From Stercorarius parasiticus (lineage: Eukaryota > Chordata > Aves > Charadriiformes > Stercorariidae), in the NCBI GenBank assembly GCA_013396915.1, contig VWZL01002576.1, forward strand, positions 62,001-126,000: DNA of 64,000 nucleotides, in the 5' to 3' direction. The notes below the pieces were generated by a model. That model was not told the DNA's origin. It saw only the letters and a program-made list of their open reading frames with translations, and ran no database searches. Below, in pieces: positions 63,700 to 64,000 of this stretch. The position numbers were made by a program, and so were the translations under genes. Every line of letters starts with the position of its first letter. Position 1 is the first letter of the stretch.

Positions 63700-64000
63700 A
63701 AATGCCTTTTTATTTTTGGCAGTATAAAAATATAGGTAGAAATTTCTTTAGGAAGGTTACAACGTTCAAGTGATGAATCCCGTCATGGACCTGTCTGCTT
63801 CACCTACATTCCATCTGCTGATTTGCCTCCCCTCGCAGCTTGGAACAGCTCATGCCAGAAGACATCCAAAAGTGAATCAAACAAATGAAAAAAAAACCCC
63901 AAACCCAACTGTCGTCAGCTGAGAGAAGCATTTTCTACTTTAGGCTCTCCTTGTACAGAATTTCTCCACCAGTGTGTTTGTTTATGTTCCAAGAACAGCT
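63700..64000. other. Non-coding end of window
   Basis: No gene seen. An A9-C4 low-complexity tract lies near 63887-63905. Confidence 0.6.

Noticed and set aside
1..64000. Bacterial systems, CRISPR arrays, operons or phage genes
   Set aside because: Base composition, CR1 and MIR repeats and the lack of long frames show vertebrate DNA; no spaced direct-repeat array or dense coding is present.

Overview
The window reads as nuclear DNA from a bird. It is AT-rich and CpG-poor. Its only well-preserved interspersed repeat is a CR1 LINE 3' end that closes on the typical CR1 octamer tail (ATTCTATG, ATTCCATG). Three more CR1 pieces, all older and on the minus strand, lie at about 23.2, 26.9 and 32.7 kb. 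MIR-type SINE relics near 60.5 and 63.6 kb are what an amniote genome keeps from deep time. The CR1 subtype resembles copies I associate with Neoaves; that assignment is from memory and is not proven here.

I could not support any protein-coding gene. The longest open frame is 173 codons (8107-8628, plus strand). A rough calculation for this composition puts the chance maximum near 130-140 codons, so this is only a little above noise. None of the longer translations shows a protein family I recognise. There is no convincing tRNA or rRNA, no CpG island and no bacterial-type feature. The window is best described as intergenic or intronic DNA of low repeat density. Its content is repeat relics, simple repeats and stretches that look like candidate conserved non-coding regulatory DNA.

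Layout: 0.46-0.81 kb, young CR1 with an intact tail of its ORF2 frame. 0.8-20 kb, featureless AT-rich DNA with a few GC-richer patches, one weak SINE-like relic (12.3 kb) and an inverted repeat with GATA motifs (17.1 kb). 20.8 kb, a GC-rich 10-bp hairpin containing everted nuclear-receptor half sites. 22.4-22.9 kb, a homeodomain-motif-rich stretch. 23-33 kb, three decayed CR1 pieces. 33.5-36.1 kb, a GC-richer stretch with splice-like sites ending in a plausible polyadenylation signal. 42.3-42.8 kb, the most GC-rich patch. 45.7-47.5 kb, a 227-bp element present twice in direct orientation at about 93% identity. 48.6-49.0 kb, a stretch with three TGACAG motifs, an octamer and TAATTA. 58.9 kb, a perfect octamer next to a perfect CRE. 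61.3 kb, an open 252-bp exon-like segment. 60.4-63.7 kb, MIR relics and one unnamed old repeat.

The strongest anomaly is the duplicated 227-bp element, which no chance argument explains. The regulatory, hairpin and exon proposals are inference from motif content only and need alignment or expression data.
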